A stretch of 64,000 bases of DNA from positions 124,001 through 188,000 of the forward strand of contig NZ_JAPFQN010000011.1 in assembly GCF_026241165.1 (NCBI RefSeq), given 5' to 3'. Below the pieces are notes generated by a model. The model saw only the letters and a program-made list of their open reading frames with translations, searched no databases and had not been told where the DNA came from. Both the position numbers and the translations under genes were made by a program. Numbering within the stretch: the first letter of the stretch is position 1; every line of letters starts with the position of its first letter. Shown one piece after another: positions 45,946-54,794 of this stretch. The DNA is from Mangrovivirga halotolerans. Its GTDB lineage: Bacteria; Bacteroidota; Bacteroidia; Cytophagales; Cyclobacteriaceae.

Positions 45946-47073
45946 ATGTTTAAAATTGGCTACGACGCAAAAAGAGCTTTTAATAACTTCACAGGACTGG
46001 GAAATTATTCCCGGACACTTATTAGAAGTATCGCTGAAAATTTCCCTGATAACGAGCTATACTTATTTACTCCGAAGGTTAAAAACAAGCCTGTCGTAGA
46101 ACAGTTTAAAAATTCTGATCATTATCAGATTGTACTACCAGATGGTAAAATGAAATCTTATTGGAGAACATATGGTATTACTAAACTTCTCAAAGATAAA
46201 GACATTGATATTTATCACGGATTAAGCAATGAGTTACCGTCTAATATTCAAAGTGCTCATATAAAAAGCATTGTTACTATTCATGACCTCATCTTCAAGA
46301 TACATCCAGAACACTTTCCTTTTATAGACAGAAAGATCTATGAATATAAATGTCAGAGCGCTTGCATGAAATCCGATAAAATCATTGCAATCAGTGAAAG
46401 TGCCAAAAACGACATTATAAAATTTTATAATACGCCTGAAGAAAAGATCGAGGTGATCTACCAGGCATGCGGAGAGCAGTATAAGAAAGAAAAATCTCAG
46501 GAAGAGTTAAAGCAGGTGAAGGATAAACATAAATTACCTGACGAATTCCTGCTATTTGTAGGAACAATCAATGACCGCAAAAATCTTAAAGGACTAATAA
46601 AAGCCATCAGTGCGTTACCAGAAAAAAACAGGATTCCAGTTGTAGTAGTAGGAAGTGGTAAAAGATATAAAAAAGAGTCAATTGAAATGATCCGGGCTAA
46701 AGGTCTTCAAAAATACTTTTATTTCTATAAAAATATCGGTGATGAGGATTTAGCGGCATTTTATCAGCTTTCTACAGCATTTATTTACCCCTCATTATAT
46801 GAAGGTTTTGGTATTCCGGTAATTGAAGCTTTAAATAGCAAAACACCTGTCTTAGCCTCTAAAACCAGCTCAATACCCGAAGCAGGAGGGAATGCAGCTG
46901 AATATTTCGACCCTTACAATCCTGAAGATATGGCTTATACTATTTCAAAAGTTCTGGAAAGTGAAAACCTTCAAAAAGAAATGATATCCAAAGGCCTAGA
47001 ACATGCTCAAAAGTTTAGTTCTGACGCTGCAGCTAAGAAAATCATGAATTGTTACAAGAGTTTAATGAAATAA
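45946..47073 (+). CDS. Glycosyltransferase family 4 (GT-B fold)
   Basis: 375 residues. N-domain: GYDAKRAFNNFTGLGNYSRTL and IVTIHDLIFKIHPEHFPF. The C-domain has LLFVGTINDRKNLKGLI and the donor-binding EX7E region SLYEGFGIPVIEALNSKTPV followed by SKTSSIPEAGGNAAEYFDP. This resembles mannosyl- or related transferases of surface polysaccharide or glycoconjugate synthesis; acceptor unknown. An 80-base gap separates it from the preceding gene, and a second GT4 gene converges on it eight bases away. Confidence 0.88.
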   Translation: MFKIGYDAKRAFNNFTGLGNYSRTLIRSIAENFPDNELYLFTPKVKNKPVVEQFKNSDHYQIVLPDGKMKSYWRTYGITKLLKDKDIDIYHGLSNELPSNIQSAHIKSIVTIHDLIFKIHPEHFPFIDRKIYEYKCQSACMKSDKIIAISESAKNDIIKFYNTPEEKIEVIYQACGEQYKKEKSQEELKQVKDKHKLPDEFLLFVGTINDRKNLKGLIKAISALPEKNRIPVVVVGSGKRYKKESIEMIRAKGLQKYFYFYKNIGDEDLAAFYQLSTAFIYPSLYEGFGIPVIEALNSKTPVLASKTSSIPEAGGNAAEYFDPYNPEDMAYTISKVLESENLQKEMISKGLEHAQKFSSDAAAKKIMNCYKSLMK

Positions 47074-47080
47074 TAGAGAC

Positions 47081-48178
47081 TCAACCTTTACCTTCAAGCT
47101 CTTTATACAATTGAAGGTACTTGTCAATCATAGATTTAATACTGTAATCACTCACTAATTGTAGTGCATTTTCTGATAACTCCTTTCTAAGGGTGTTATT
47201 TTCAATGAGTTTCAAAATATTAAAAGCAAATCCTTCTTCATCTCCGGGTTCTAATGTGTAACCTGTATAATTATCTATAACTATTTCGGGAATTCCCCCA
47301 ACCTTAGATGCGACTGCTGGTACCCCAGATGCAAAGGCATCTAAAATACTTGATCCTAAACCTTCTGAAATTGAGGTTAAAACAAATAAATCTGATTGTA
47401 ATAATATATTTGGAACATCTTTTCTAAAACCGGTAAATATAACATGATCCTCAATGTTAAGAGTCCGGGTTAATTCCATTAAGTTATCTTTTTCCGGCCC
47501 CTCTCCTACAATTAAAAATTTAATATTAACATCAGACTTTCTTAATACTAATGAAGCCGCTTTTATGAATGTTTCTAAATTCTTTTCCCTATTTAAAGCT
47601 GAAACATTTACAACTAGTTTATTGTCTTCTTCAAAATCAAATTCCTCATGAAGCTTTTTTTCATTGCTAATATTTTTAAATCTGTTTAAGTCAATAGCAG
47701 AATGGATTACAGTTATTTTTTCAGGGTCCTTAACAATTTTTTCTACCTCTTCTTCTACAGCTTTTGATATGCATATGATTTTAAGAAGCCTGGGGGTATT
47801 ATATTTCCAAATATTAATTTGTTTTTGCTTAATGGGAAATATAACTCTTCTATGTAAAATGAATTGATCGAAATTAATAAGCTTTCCAGCTAGCAACCCT
47901 AAGGTATGGGCTTTAGAACTATGAAGGTGAACGTAATCCGGATTAATTTGCTTTATTAATTTAGATAATTTTAAAATTGCTATTGGATTAATTGAGTTCA
48001 CATAATTGATACTGAAATAGTTCAGATTATTATCGATGGCATATTTTTCCATTTCAGAATTTGCATCACAAATAAGATAGTTTTCGACTCCTCTATCATT
48101 TAAATGATTAATGAGATAAGCAATTTGCTGTTCTCCACCTCTCCAAAACTTCTCAGTACTTATATGAACTAATTTCAT
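47081..48178 (-). CDS. Glycosyltransferase family 4 (GT-B fold)
   Basis: 365 residues. It begins KLVHISTEKFWRGGEQQIAYLI, has the heptosyl/glycosyl-like YVHLHSSKAHTLGLLAGKL, then VVNVSALNREKNLETFIKAA, LIVGEGPEKDNLMELTRTL, and the EX7E region SISEGLGSSILDAFASGVPA with SKVGGIPEIV. It is not a close paralog of the convergent GT gene. Function in envelope glycan synthesis is inferred. The 199 bases upstream hold no recognisable gene. Confidence 0.88.
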   Translation of the reverse strand: MKLVHISTEKFWRGGEQQIAYLINHLNDRGVENYLICDANSEMEKYAIDNNLNYFSINYVNSINPIAILKLSKLIKQINPDYVHLHSSKAHTLGLLAGKLINFDQFILHRRVIFPIKQKQINIWKYNTPRLLKIICISKAVEEEVEKIVKDPEKITVIHSAIDLNRFKNISNEKKLHEEFDFEEDNKLVVNVSALNREKNLETFIKAASLVLRKSDVNIKFLIVGEGPEKDNLMELTRTLNIEDHVIFTGFRKDVPNILLQSDLFVLTSISEGLGSSILDAFASGVPAVASKVGGIPEIVIDNYTGYTLEPGDEEGFAFNILKLIENNTLRKELSENALQLVSDYSIKSMIDKYLQLYKELEGKG

Positions 48179-48377
48179 GTGTAGTTATCAGGGAAATTCA
48201 AAAATCAAATATCACAGGTAAAACTAACTTTTAATTTTAAAACATCGTAATAAAAGCCAGCTAGAGCATCAACAGTATGCAGGTAATATCTTTTTTACAA
48301 GTAATCTCAACTACTTAGCCTATATCTTGCTTTCTTGAGTAACATTAAATATCTTAATAATACAACAATGTGTAATC

Positions 48378-48863
48378 ATGAAATATTTAATACTGCTGTT
48401 TTTCATAGTTTCTTTCACCCAGGTAAATGCTCAAACAAATGGAGCGTCCTATAAAATGTCATCCAATAAAGTGGATGAAATGGATATTATAATCAAATAT
48501 GAACGACTTAAACTCAACGGCAGAGATGTGTGGGGTACGGAAATACCATATAACATGGTATGGAAACCAGGAATCACAAAACCTCCGGTATTAATTATAG
48601 ACCGGCCTGCAGAGATTGGTCAAACAAAGCTTTCAGCGGGTTCATATAGTATCTTTACAATTCCCGGAAATAGATATTGGACAGTTATGATCACTCCGGA
48701 ATCCGAAGTTTATGATAAGGATAAAGTACTCACCACATTGCAAGTTCCGGTAAAATCAACTCCCGGCAAAGTTGAACAGATGCAATTCAGCATTAATGAT
48801 CATGGTTATGTCATATTTGCCTGGGATAATATTCACTGGTCTTTTGAAATTGACCCACAATAA
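48378..48863 (+). CDS. DUF2911 domain protein, short secreted form
   Basis: 161 residues with a signal peptide (1-18, ending VNA-QT). The DUF2911 pattern appears as WGTEIPYNMVWKPGIT, IGQTKLSAGSYSIFTIPGNRYWTVMI, and VEQMQFSINDHGYVIFAWDN. DUF2911 proteins are common in Bacteroidota and of unknown role; many are longer than this one, which has only the single domain. It stands alone, with AT-rich gaps on both sides. Confidence 0.8.
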   Translation: MKYLILLFFIVSFTQVNAQTNGASYKMSSNKVDEMDIIIKYERLKLNGRDVWGTEIPYNMVWKPGITKPPVLIIDRPAEIGQTKLSAGSYSIFTIPGNRYWTVMITPESEVYDKDKVLTTLQVPVKSTPGKVEQMQFSINDHGYVIFAWDNIHWSFEIDPQ

Positions 48864-49125
48864 TCTAAGTACCTTTTAGTATTTCTTCAAGTTTAATTAA
48901 AGCAACACTCTCTTAGTATTGTCTATTCTATTCTATTTTAAGTTCAATTTGTTTCAAGATATGTCCGACTTATTGAATCAAGTGTTCGAAAACATTACAC
49001 TTTTATCATGCCAAACAATCAAAAATAACTTCTAATCTACTGATTATCAATCTATTAAGACTTATTGGCACAAGGTTGGCATTACTGTAAGTAAATAATT
49101 TAAAAACAATATAAATCTTACAGTT
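48864..49125. other. AT-rich intergenic region with one candidate sigma-54 promoter
   Basis: 262 bases with no coding signal on either strand beyond short shadows. No tRNA or structured RNA was recognised. The only clear element is the -24/-12 match at 49066-49081. Confidence 0.6.
49066..49081 (+). promoter_or_regulatory. Candidate sigma-54 (RpoN) -24/-12 promoter
   Basis: TGGCAC, then AAGGT, then TGGCA. Against the sigma-54 consensus TGGCAC-N5-TTGCW this has a perfect -24 box, exact spacing, the required GC at -12 and one mismatch (T to G). Transcription would start near 49092, giving a leader of about 34 bases before the ATG at 49126. A TTGGCA direct repeat underlies the site. Confidence 0.55.
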
Positions 49126-49524
49126 ATGAAAACTTCAGCAATAATAAACAAAAAATCAATCTGGTTAACCTTGGGTATAATGGTTGCCATAATGATTGGA
49201 TTCACAAACATTGCAAAAGCAAATGATGATGTGAACTGTTGTACCATTGATACAATCTCAGAAGCAAAAGTTGAAAAAAATGAATTAAAATTGACCATTG
49301 AATTCATCGAAAATGAAATCCTATTAGATGAGCACTTTGGATATTTAAACAATGCTTCTTACAGCTTTATAGATGAATCTAATAAAGTGATATTTTCTAA
49401 AACATATGAGTTCATGCAAGAGAATGAGGATCAAGAATTAGCAAACCTATTAAAAAACTCAGAACTTATTATGAAAGATGGAGATGATCACTACTACTTA
49501 TACACAGGTTCACAACTTAAATAA
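49126..49524 (+). CDS. Small secreted protein of unknown family
   Basis: 132 residues, not recognised. A long signal peptide (basic head KTSAIINKK, hydrophobic core SIWLTLGIMVAIMIGF, cleavage after NIAKA) leaves a mature protein of about 100 residues. The mature part is acidic, starts NDDVNCCTID with adjacent cysteines, and appears as short beta/alpha segments (LKLTIEFIENEI; YSFIDESNKVIFSKTYEF) ending HYYLYTGSQLK. It is monocistronic, with a candidate sigma-54 promoter upstream and a hairpin downstream. Confidence 0.75.
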   Translation: MKTSAIINKKSIWLTLGIMVAIMIGFTNIAKANDDVNCCTIDTISEAKVEKNELKLTIEFIENEILLDEHFGYLNNASYSFIDESNKVIFSKTYEFMQENEDQELANLLKNSELIMKDGDDHYYLYTGSQLK

Positions 49525-49530
49525 GAACCG

Positions 49531-49575
49531 GAGGTGTCTGGTTTTAAAAACAAAAGCAGACACCTCTTATTTTTA
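49531..49575 (+). terminator. Hairpin terminator after the small secreted protein gene
   Basis: Perfect 10-bp stem GAGGTGTCTG (49531-49540) with CAGACACCTC (49557-49566), a 16-base AT-rich loop and a T-rich but interrupted tail TTATTTTTAC. Confidence 0.7.
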
Positions 49576-49661
49576 CTGTTTTAATTCTCTATAATTCTTA
49601 CAACTCATTTCATCATAATCACATATCCCCTATCTTTAAAGCTCGATCAAATATTTTTTAA

Positions 49662-50375
49662 ATGGCTAACGATTTTTTCGAGTTTAAAAAATTCAAAATA
49701 ATTCAAGAAAATGCTGCTATGAAGGTATGCACTGATTCATGCCTTTTCGGTGCGTTAATACCGGTCAAAAACGGATATAAAATTCTTGATATCGGAACTG
49801 GAACGGGTTTATTATCTCTAATGCTTGCTCAAAAAAAAGAAGTTGATATAACTTCTGTTGAATCTGATCCAGATAGCATTAAAGACGCATCAGCAAATAT
49901 TTCATCCTCCCCTTTTAGTAAACAAATAACTCTGGTTGAAAAGCGAATTCAGGATTTTGCACTGGAATATCAGGATAAATTTGATTTAATCGTCTGCAAT
50001 CCGCCTTTCTTTGAAAATCATTTAAAATCGGATAAAAAAAACACGAAAGCTATTCACAATGATGATCTTCCTTATGAAGATTTGGTATCAATAATTAACA
50101 AGTTATTGAATGAAGAAGGTGAGGCATTTATTATGTATCCACCTCATCAAATGACAATATTCGAAAGAATAGCTTCTTTCTATCATCTGAACGTTTTGAA
50201 AAGAATAATTGTCAGGGACAAAAAAGACAAAAATCCGATTAGATACATTTGCTGTTTTATAAAATCTGAAGCTATAAGCGAACCGGTAGAACAGGAATTA
50301 ATTATAAAAGAAGAGAATGGAGAATACTCCAAACCCTTCTCAGAACTTTTAAGTCCTTATTATCTAAAGTTATAG
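49662..50375 (+). CDS. trmN6: tRNA1(Val) (adenine(37)-N6)-methyltransferase-like protein
   Basis: 237 residues. The opening FFEFKKFKIIQENAAMKVCTDSCLFGA is the TrmN6/YfiC signature, followed by SAM motif I ILDIGTGTGLLSLML (41-55), acidic motif II SVESDP (65-70) and the amino-methyltransferase motif IVCNPPFFENH (110-120). It methylates N6 of A37 in tRNA(Val) in E. coli. It is a single gene, converging on the saccharopine dehydrogenase-like gene one base away. Confidence 0.92.
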   Translation: MANDFFEFKKFKIIQENAAMKVCTDSCLFGALIPVKNGYKILDIGTGTGLLSLMLAQKKEVDITSVESDPDSIKDASANISSSPFSKQITLVEKRIQDFALEYQDKFDLIVCNPPFFENHLKSDKKNTKAIHNDDLPYEDLVSIINKLLNEEGEAFIMYPPHQMTIFERIASFYHLNVLKRIIVRDKKDKNPIRYICCFIKSEAISEPVEQELIIKEENGEYSKPFSELLSPYYLKL

Positions 50376-50376
50376 A

Positions 50377-51726
50377 TCAGTTATCTTGTGGCTGAAATTT
50401 ATATTCTTTAAACACTACACCCATTTTCTCCAGCTGTTCGAGAATAGGTAAATAGATATCTTTTTTAACCGGTCTGACAACTCCTGTAGATGTAATTTTT
50501 CCTTCAAGGATCATTTCAGCGGCTATTCCGAGGGGCAGACCTACAGTTTTCGCCATCGCTGTCCTTTCAGAATCATCACCTTCAATTACCATAAATGAGT
50601 CGATTCCATGATCTGTATCTCCGGAACGATATCTGAATTTATGGACCATTACGATTCGATCGTTATCATCTTCATCCATAGTCCATTTTTTCTTAAGGAT
50701 ATGTTCAAGTATTTGTGCAGGCGTTCCTTTTTGAAGTCCGACAGGTATATCCTGAAACATATCAAGCCATTTAAATTTATGCATGACTTCCGAATCCAGA
50801 TCAATCCTTAGGTAATGAGCTAATTTAAGCTCTACGGAGTCTGTCGGGTTATAAGCAAGAAATGAATTAATAAATTCCCTGTGAGTCATTTTCTCCACTC
50901 CTTCCATTTGGTAAGAATCATCTGTTGCTCCAAGTTGAACAAAAGCATCCCACGCCCGACAGAAACCAGGTCTTCTCAAGGTACCTCGATAAAGAGTTTT
51001 AATGTTTCTCAATCCATAAACATCAAGGTATTTAAGCGAATCACGATTAGCATAACCTTCGAAAAAGCAATGATCCGGCACTTCAATTATTTCGGTGCGC
51101 CTGAATAATCTGTGATAAGGTATAAACTTATATTTACCCTCCTGAATAAACTTCACAGTGCCTGTACCGGCCAGAACCACATTCCTTGGATTCCAGGTAA
51201 ATTTATATTTCCATGGATTATTCTTTTCAGTATCTTCAGAAAGAAGACCACCTGTAAATGTTTCAAAAGCTGTTAATTCATTATTCGAATCACTTTTGAT
51301 CTCATCGATAACTTTCATTGCAGACATGTGGTCCAATCCGGGATCAAGGCCGCATTCATTGAGAAAAATGAGTCCTTTTTCCTTTACCTTTTCATCAAAA
51401 GCCATCATTTCATCACTTACATAGGAGGCAGTAATAAGATTTTTATCATGGTCAAGACATATTGAAGCAACCATTACATGCATATGTGCTGGCACCATGC
51501 TGATCACAATATCAGAAGAACTGATCAATTCACTTAACTTTTCCTTATCACTCAGATCGAGTTGCACAGCTTTTACTGATTCTTTTCCGGCAACTTTTGA
51601 TTGCGCCAATTCGAGATCCAGGTCAGCAAGAATGAAACTCCATCCTTTCTTATTGCAACAATCGATCAGATAATCGATTAATACAGTGGATGACCTCCCT
51701 GCACCTATCACCAGTATTGATTTCAT
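50377..51726 (-). CDS. Saccharopine dehydrogenase-family protein (LYS9-like)
   Basis: 449 residues. An N-terminal Rossmann fold begins ILVIGAGRSSTVLIDYL, and ISMVPAHMHVMVASICLDH, ASYVSDEMMAFDEK and FLNECGLDPGLDHMSAMKVI are family segments. The C-half FETFTGGLLSEDTEKNNPWKYKF and WNPRNVVLAGTG matches the saccharopine dehydrogenase C-domain. Bacteroidota make lysine by DapB (present here), so a true saccharopine role is doubtful; a related reductase or degradation step is possible. Confidence 0.85.
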   Translation of the reverse strand: MKSILVIGAGRSSTVLIDYLIDCCNKKGWSFILADLDLELAQSKVAGKESVKAVQLDLSDKEKLSELISSSDIVISMVPAHMHVMVASICLDHDKNLITASYVSDEMMAFDEKVKEKGLIFLNECGLDPGLDHMSAMKVIDEIKSDSNNELTAFETFTGGLLSEDTEKNNPWKYKFTWNPRNVVLAGTGTVKFIQEGKYKFIPYHRLFRRTEIIEVPDHCFFEGYANRDSLKYLDVYGLRNIKTLYRGTLRRPGFCRAWDAFVQLGATDDSYQMEGVEKMTHREFINSFLAYNPTDSVELKLAHYLRIDLDSEVMHKFKWLDMFQDIPVGLQKGTPAQILEHILKKKWTMDEDDNDRIVMVHKFRYRSGDTDHGIDSFMVIEGDDSERTAMAKTVGLPLGIAAEMILEGKITSTGVVRPVKKDIYLPILEQLEKMGVVFKEYKFQPQDN

Positions 51727-51815
51727 AATATTTTGGGTTTGTTGTGGGAGGCAAATTAGCTGAAATGCATTATCTTGACAAACTGATTTTATTTTTTAAT
51801 AAGAAAATTTAATAT

Positions 51816-52301
51816 ATGACAGGTAAAACCAAATCAATAAATATAAACTATACCGAATACGATTCTTTTGAAGACTTAACTAAGCAATGGCAAAACCTGG
51901 TTAAAAAGGCAGAAGAAGCCTGTGAAACAGCTTATGCACCTTATTCTCATTTTAAGGTTGGTGCTGCTCTTGAATTGGAAAACGGAACTATCATAAAAGG
52001 AAACAATCAGGAAAACGCTGCTTACCCATCGGGGCTGTGTGCTGAAAGAGTTGCTCTTTTCACTGCCCATTCTCAGTATCCGGACCAAAAAATAAAAAAG
52101 CTAACTATTTGTGCGATAAATAATGAGAATAAAAAAACAGGGGTGTCACCTTGTGGTGGTTGCCGGCAAGTAATGGTCGAATTTTCAAAAGAAAACAATA
52201 TTGAGGTCCTGTTAAAAACCAAGGAAGGTAAATTTCATCTTTTTAACAGTGCGTTAGACCTGGTACCATTTAATTTTAATAAAAAAAACCTGGACGGTTA
52301 A
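51816..52301 (+). CDS. cdd: Cytidine deaminase
   Basis: 161 residues, about 25 longer at the N-terminus than the 130-residue tetrameric type. It deaminates cytidine and deoxycytidine for pyrimidine salvage. The zinc site is Cys75 and the proton shuttle Glu77 in GLCAERVAL, with Cys113 and Cys116 in SPCGGCRQVM; substrate residues lie in SHFKVGAALELENG and NQENAAYPSG. The stop codon lies in the loop of the terminator hairpin. Confidence 0.95.
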   Translation: MTGKTKSININYTEYDSFEDLTKQWQNLVKKAEEACETAYAPYSHFKVGAALELENGTIIKGNNQENAAYPSGLCAERVALFTAHSQYPDQKIKKLTICAINNENKKTGVSPCGGCRQVMVEFSKENNIEVLLKTKEGKFHLFNSALDLVPFNFNKKNLDG

Positions 52302-52314
52302 TCCAGGTTTTCTT
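52285..52314 (+). terminator. Terminator overlapping the cdd stop codon
   Basis: Stem AAAACCTGGA (52285-52294) with TCCAGGTTTT (52302-52311) around a 7-base loop that contains the cdd TAA. Upstream A run and downstream T-rich tail could serve both strands. Confidence 0.8.
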
Positions 52315-52329
52315 TAAATCTTTTTTTGA

Positions 52330-52725
52330 TCAATTTGCTTTTGGAATAACATTAGCTCTTAATGAGACTGCATCCCTGAAAGTAGTGGAGTTACTTACTA
52401 CAGTTACCACTTTATTTTGCACACCTCTTTTATTAGTACTGTTGAATACAACGTTGATTGATCCTTTTTCTCCTGGAGGAATCGGATCTTTTGGCCAATC
52501 TGTTGCGGTACAACCACACTGAACAAGAACATCCGAGATCAATAAAACCTCATTTCCAGTATTCTCAAATACAAATTCGTGACTTACTTTTTCACCTTCA
52601 GTAATATCACCAAAATCGACTTTCTTTTGTTCGAAGGTTATTTTAGGCCCATTTTCAGTTTCCTGTGCCTGAATTGTTGCCGTAAATGCAAATAGTATCA
52701 AAAATAATACTGACAATCTTTTCAT
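52330..52725 (-). CDS. DUF1573 domain protein, secreted
   Basis: 131 residues. A signal peptide (1-20, ending IQA-QE) precedes a single DUF1573 domain: ITFEQKKVDFGDITEGEKVSHEFVFENTGNEVL, then VQCGCTATDWPKDPIPPGEKGSINVVF. It is an Ig-like, MSP/ASPM-Hydin-like fold with a CGC motif. Such small exported proteins are abundant in Bacteroidota, with no assigned role. It lies 55 bases downstream of the helicase gene on the same strand. Confidence 0.9.
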   Translation of the reverse strand: MKRLSVLFLILFAFTATIQAQETENGPKITFEQKKVDFGDITEGEKVSHEFVFENTGNEVLLISDVLVQCGCTATDWPKDPIPPGEKGSINVVFNSTNKRGVQNKVVTVVSNSTTFRDAVSLRANVIPKAN

Positions 52726-52780
52726 AACTGAATATAATTTTTTGATGTAATTAACGTCTAAAATACAAAAATCGTTCCGT

Positions 52781-54181
52781 TTATTTAGATTTTTCTATTA
52801 AATATAATTCTTTTTTTGCCCTGGTCACGGCTGTATACAACCATCGCATATATTCTTTATCCTGTCTTTCCGGAGGAAGGTAACCTCTGTCGAGAAAAAC
52901 CGCATCCCACTGTCCACCCTGTGATTTATGACATGTTAAAGCGTAAGCATACTTGATCTGAAGTGCGTTGAGATATTCATTTGTCCTGATCAGCTCTTTT
53001 AAGTCTTTTTTATTTTTAGCAACCTGTTCAAGCTCAGCCCTGACGGTCAGATACAATTCTTTTGAAGTTTCTGCAGAAAGAGAAGCCTCAGGCTGGTGAA
53101 GCGTATCGAGTAAAACTTTGGCTTCTACCGGTTCCTGATCAGGATAATCTAGCATTCTGAATCTCATCCTTGCAAATCGCAATCCATACATTTCTTCTTC
53201 TGCGAAAACTTTCATCACTTCAATAAAATCTCCATTAGCGATAAAACCTGCCGGCGCATCTTCAGGAAGAAAAAAGTAATTATTTCGAACCACCATAAGC
53301 AATTCTCCCGCTTCCACTTCGTGTTCATACCAGTGAATCGTCTGTCTGATAAATTTATTATACTGAACAGCGGCGAAGTTACTCCTGCAAACTACGGCAG
53401 TATTTTCCTGACCAAATTTACCATATGCATATCGCAACCCGTCTTCCATTCGCTCAGTACTCATTTTAAATATATCAGTAAACTTACCGGTATTAAAAAC
53501 AGGTTCGAAAATACCTTCATGCATCTTCTGACGAATATCATTAGCATGGAGCAATATTCCGGAATCAAGATCCTGACGTGTAACCTGTGTAAGCTCAGCC
53601 ACTCCAGGCTCATAGAAGATTATTTTTTCAATCCCTTCCTTTGTTAATGCAGGACTTTCATTTAATCCAACCGGTGGAAGCTGGGCAGGATCACCCACAA
53701 TAAGTAGCTTATTTTTATTTTCAGGTTTTTCAAAAACATACTCGATTACATCAGTAAGTAGTCCCTGTTTACCGAAATTAAACTCATCCCCGATCATAGA
53801 AGCCTCATCCACAATAAAAAGAGTCCGCTTAAAGTAATTTGGCTGACGCTTAAAGCTTAAAGTTCCGGCTGAAGGGTCATTTTGTTGTTTGTAAATCACT
53901 TTATGAATAGTAAAAGCCTGGGAATTGCTATAGGTTGCCATCACTTTAGCTGCCCTTCCTGTCGGAGCCATCATCATAATCTTCCATTTAAAGGCACCCA
54001 GGCATTTATTAATCATGCTCAGCACAGTAGTTTTCCCTGTCCCTGCATAGCCTTTAAGTATTAAGACATCCTCGCCGCTGGTGTCTTTTATGAATTTTTC
54101 GAATACATCGAGAAATTCGTTCTGGTCATCAGTAGGTTGAAAAGGAAAATTCTTAACTATAAGATCTTTAATTCTTCCCAA
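52781..54181 (-). CDS. RecD-like/UvrD-type SF1 helicase (AAA family ATPase)
   Basis: 466 residues. Walker A LKGYAGTGKTTVL is at 42-54, MAPTGRAAKVMA follows (motif Ia), TLFIVDEASMIGDEF is Walker B, LLIVGDPAQLPPVG is motif III, and the C-terminal YALTCHKSQGGQWDAVFLD with YTAVTRAKKELYLI is the UvrD_C_2 module. It is a compact 5'-3'-type helicase resembling RecD2/Dda without the N-terminal extension of RecD2. A role in DNA processing is inferred. The Nudix gene diverges 43 bases away. Confidence 0.9.
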   Translation of the reverse strand: MGRIKDLIVKNFPFQPTDDQNEFLDVFEKFIKDTSGEDVLILKGYAGTGKTTVLSMINKCLGAFKWKIMMMAPTGRAAKVMATYSNSQAFTIHKVIYKQQNDPSAGTLSFKRQPNYFKRTLFIVDEASMIGDEFNFGKQGLLTDVIEYVFEKPENKNKLLIVGDPAQLPPVGLNESPALTKEGIEKIIFYEPGVAELTQVTRQDLDSGILLHANDIRQKMHEGIFEPVFNTGKFTDIFKMSTERMEDGLRYAYGKFGQENTAVVCRSNFAAVQYNKFIRQTIHWYEHEVEAGELLMVVRNNYFFLPEDAPAGFIANGDFIEVMKVFAEEEMYGLRFARMRFRMLDYPDQEPVEAKVLLDTLHQPEASLSAETSKELYLTVRAELEQVAKNKKDLKELIRTNEYLNALQIKYAYALTCHKSQGGQWDAVFLDRGYLPPERQDKEYMRWLYTAVTRAKKELYLIEKSK

Positions 54182-54224
54182 TTGGATTTATTTAAATTTA
54201 TTGGCAATTTAGATAAATAGATAC

Positions 54225-54731
54225 ATGAGTAAAAAGGAAAACATAAGCTTTAAAAACAAGATCCGCAACAGGGTAATGGGATTAATATTTAATGAAAAAA
54301 ATGAAATCCTCGTTATCAGGCAAAAGCATTTATTTTTAAAGAATGAATGGTTTTTACTTCCCCCCGGTGGCGGTATCGACTTTGGGGAAGAGATGCAGGA
54401 AGCTCTTAAAAGAGAAATAAAAGAAGAAACATTCCTTGATATTAAAAATTCACAATATTTATTTATCTCTGAATTTATCCAGGAACCCTATCATGCTATT
54501 GAACATTTTTTTCTCGTGAAAGAATTTGAAGGAAATCCAAAAGTTGGTTCTGACCCTGAATTAAGCGAAAACAACCAGATGATCCTGGGTATTGAATGGC
54601 GTAGTGAGCAGGAACTCAAGAATATAAATAACCATAGAAAACATAGAATTTTTAATATTATTCCCGAATTCAAAGAATTAAAAAAGGTTTCAGGCTTCTT
54701 AACAGTTGTTTCCGACCAAAAGAATACTTAA
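54225..54731 (+). CDS. Nudix hydrolase
   Basis: 168 residues. The fold opens RVMGLIFNEKNEILVIRQ, followed by a Nudix box in PPGGGIDFGEEMQEALKREI and KEETFLD. The metal-binding Glu residues of REIKEE are present, but the penultimate Gly of the consensus is Phe. Substrate (a nucleoside diphosphate linked to another moiety) cannot be told. It precedes the pilin-like membrane protein gene by 63 bases. Confidence 0.85.
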   Translation: MSKKENISFKNKIRNRVMGLIFNEKNEILVIRQKHLFLKNEWFLLPPGGGIDFGEEMQEALKREIKEETFLDIKNSQYLFISEFIQEPYHAIEHFFLVKEFEGNPKVGSDPELSENNQMILGIEWRSEQELKNINNHRKHRIFNIIPEFKELKKVSGFLTVVSDQKNT

Positions 54732-54794
54732 TTTTCGTTGTGATTTGCATTTCAAAATAATATAATTGCAAAAATAAAAATAAACTGGTACACA

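Noticed and set aside
48319-48334. A second sigma-54-like sequence upstream of the DUF2911 gene (TAGCCT-N5-TTGCT).
   Set aside because: The -12 part fits, but the essential GG of the -24 box is broken, so it is not called.
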